This document shows, piece after piece, positions 62,616 through 64,000 of a stretch of DNA of 64,000 bases. The DNA comes from Metopolophium dirhodum. Its lineage: Eukaryota > Arthropoda > Insecta > Hemiptera > Aphididae. Position 1 is the first letter of the stretch, and the number at the start of each line of letters is the position of its first letter. Location: contig NC_083560.1 in the NCBI RefSeq assembly GCF_019925205.1, positions 125,709,062-125,773,061 of the forward strand. Reading direction: 5' to 3'. Both the position numbers and the translations under genes were made by a program. The notes under the pieces are model-generated. The model was not told the origin of the DNA. It did no database searches and saw only the letters and a program-made list of their open reading frames with translations.

Positions 62616-64000
62616 GTATTATACATTTTTCTTCTTTTAATTATTTTATGTGGGATGACGATTACCAATTCTACAAATGAAGTTTTCGCTCTAATGGTTA
62701 TAGATGCCCTTTGTGTTTGTACATTTACAGCGATTTATAGTATTACATTTTAATACAGTAATAATATTACCTAATCGTAAGTGGCCTAAGTAGTGGTCAT
62801 AATTGTTGTATATTCAGCATTGAATGACGTATGCTACATGTAGTACCTATAAGTATCATAGTAACTGTCTATCAGTCATTAGTGAGTAGACAATTTCTAA
62901 TGTACATCATAACAATTTATACAGGACTATTAAAATACGTTCAAATATTATATTAGTAATTTACAACAATCAGTGGCGACTTTTACTTTTTATTTTCTTG
63001 ACTCACATATAATATTTTTTTACCACTTAAATATACTTTTTTACCACTCCAAATACTGAATTATTACTTTGTTAGTAGTAAATAATAGATATTTAATGAA
63101 GTAAAGGTATATACAGCAAATAACAGAAATTGTAGTCACCCTTATAACGGTTATACATATTATCCTCATAGTAAATGTATCTCTTTGTGATTTTTTTCAA
63201 CAGAAATCTATAATAAAAATTCCAAATTAATTGTAAAATAAAATTCAATAAATAGGTACATTAAACATATTTTTAAACATTTTAGCAACGACTTAGAATT
63301 TAAATATGTTACAGATGATATTAATGTTTGCAAAGTAAAAAAACGCTTTTACAACAAACTGGCTGTTAGAATAACATAGTAAACAACATTATTTCAAACA
63401 ACTAAAAAGTACTTATATTATTCAAAGATTGAAATACTATGTGGTAAATTAATGTTTATTTCTGTATTAAGATTCTATTATTATACAGTGTTCACCGTCG
63501 GAATTTATTTATTAACATTAAATATTATTTGGTTTATTTGATATTAGCTGGTTAGTGGTTTTATAAATACTGACGTTGTGGCTAATCGTAGGAATTTAGA
63601 TAATCCTGACAAAATCTTTTACATATAAATAATACCTATACATTTGTTGGGGCATGTACTATATCCTCGAAAATTAAAAATGACCATTTCCACCAATCTA
63701 CCTGCTATGGTAAAATCATTATAATATTTTCCATATTTTTGGAATAAATTTTGTGTTTTCAGGTACTTATATTTGTATGTAATAAATTATCAGTATTATA
63801 ATCTTTACAATATGTTGAATGTTAGATACTATAAAAATAATAATAATAAAAAAAATCACAAAAGATACATATAAATTATAATACATTATATTTTGTTATA
63901 GTTTCTATAAATAAAATAGTTAAAAATTCATTCCAAAAGTCAGTAATACATAAATACATAATATTTTGTTAATTTATTTAATGTAATTAATTGCAACACA
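62616..64000 (+). other. Probable intron of the THAP gene, no exon seen
   Basis: AT-rich sequence after the second THAP exon. No convincing further coding block, repeat with clear ends, or terminator was seen up to the window edge. Confidence 0.4.

Noticed and set aside
1..64000. CRISPR arrays, bacterial operons, rRNA genes, complete tRNA genes
   Set aside because: None seen; composition and spliced genes indicate an animal nuclear genome.

Overview
The window looks like insect, most probably aphid, nuclear DNA. The reasons are strong AT richness, small spliced genes with short introns, insect-type protein families (dynamin-like/Drp1, CstF-50, TAF9, THAP), and a very dense load of small DNA transposons and a dispersed repeat that I associate with aphid genomes. 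The species assignment is inference; nothing bacterial or organellar is visible. All coding exons below were found by reading splice sites and reading frames by eye, without any search.

Layout. 1-10.4 kb: no gene seen; copies of one dispersed repeat (family R) and a 1.73-kb hAT element with a perfect 8-bp target duplication (7512-9244). 10.98-14.83 kb: an intact two-coding-exon dynamin-related (Drp1-like) gene on the minus strand. 15-29.9 kb: mostly transposon-derived: a Harbinger-type MITE with TTA duplication (16281), a decayed hAT transposase end (18.9-19.3), a TIR element carrying a HARBI1-like fragment (21.8-22.6), several MITEs, and one unrecognised exon-like stretch (23.3-23.5). 29.98-31.60 kb: a CstF-50 (CSTF1) gene copy, introns retained, broken by a stop, indels and loss of its last exon. 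31.9-34.3 kb: two hAT MITEs with perfect 8-bp duplications. 34.9-38.5 kb and 47.5-51.2 kb: two same-strand paralogous four-exon TAF9-like genes; the second reads through cleanly (162 aa) and the first has a 13-base deletion and no obvious start. 38.6-47.4 kb and 51.3-61 kb: repeats, full-length R copies (about 1.45 kb each), microsatellites. 61.3-64 kb: GC-richer promoter-like stretch, then the first two exons of a THAP-domain gene on the plus strand, probably continuing beyond the window.

The genes do not form a pathway. Common theme: duplicated, derived or dying copies of housekeeping genes (mitochondrial division GTPase, mRNA 3'-end factor, TFIID/SAGA histone-fold subunit) embedded in a transposon-rich region. 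The most notable points are the paralogous TAF9-like pair, the short acidic-linker Drp1-like gene, and the unclassified R repeat family with fixed ends and internal inverted repeats.
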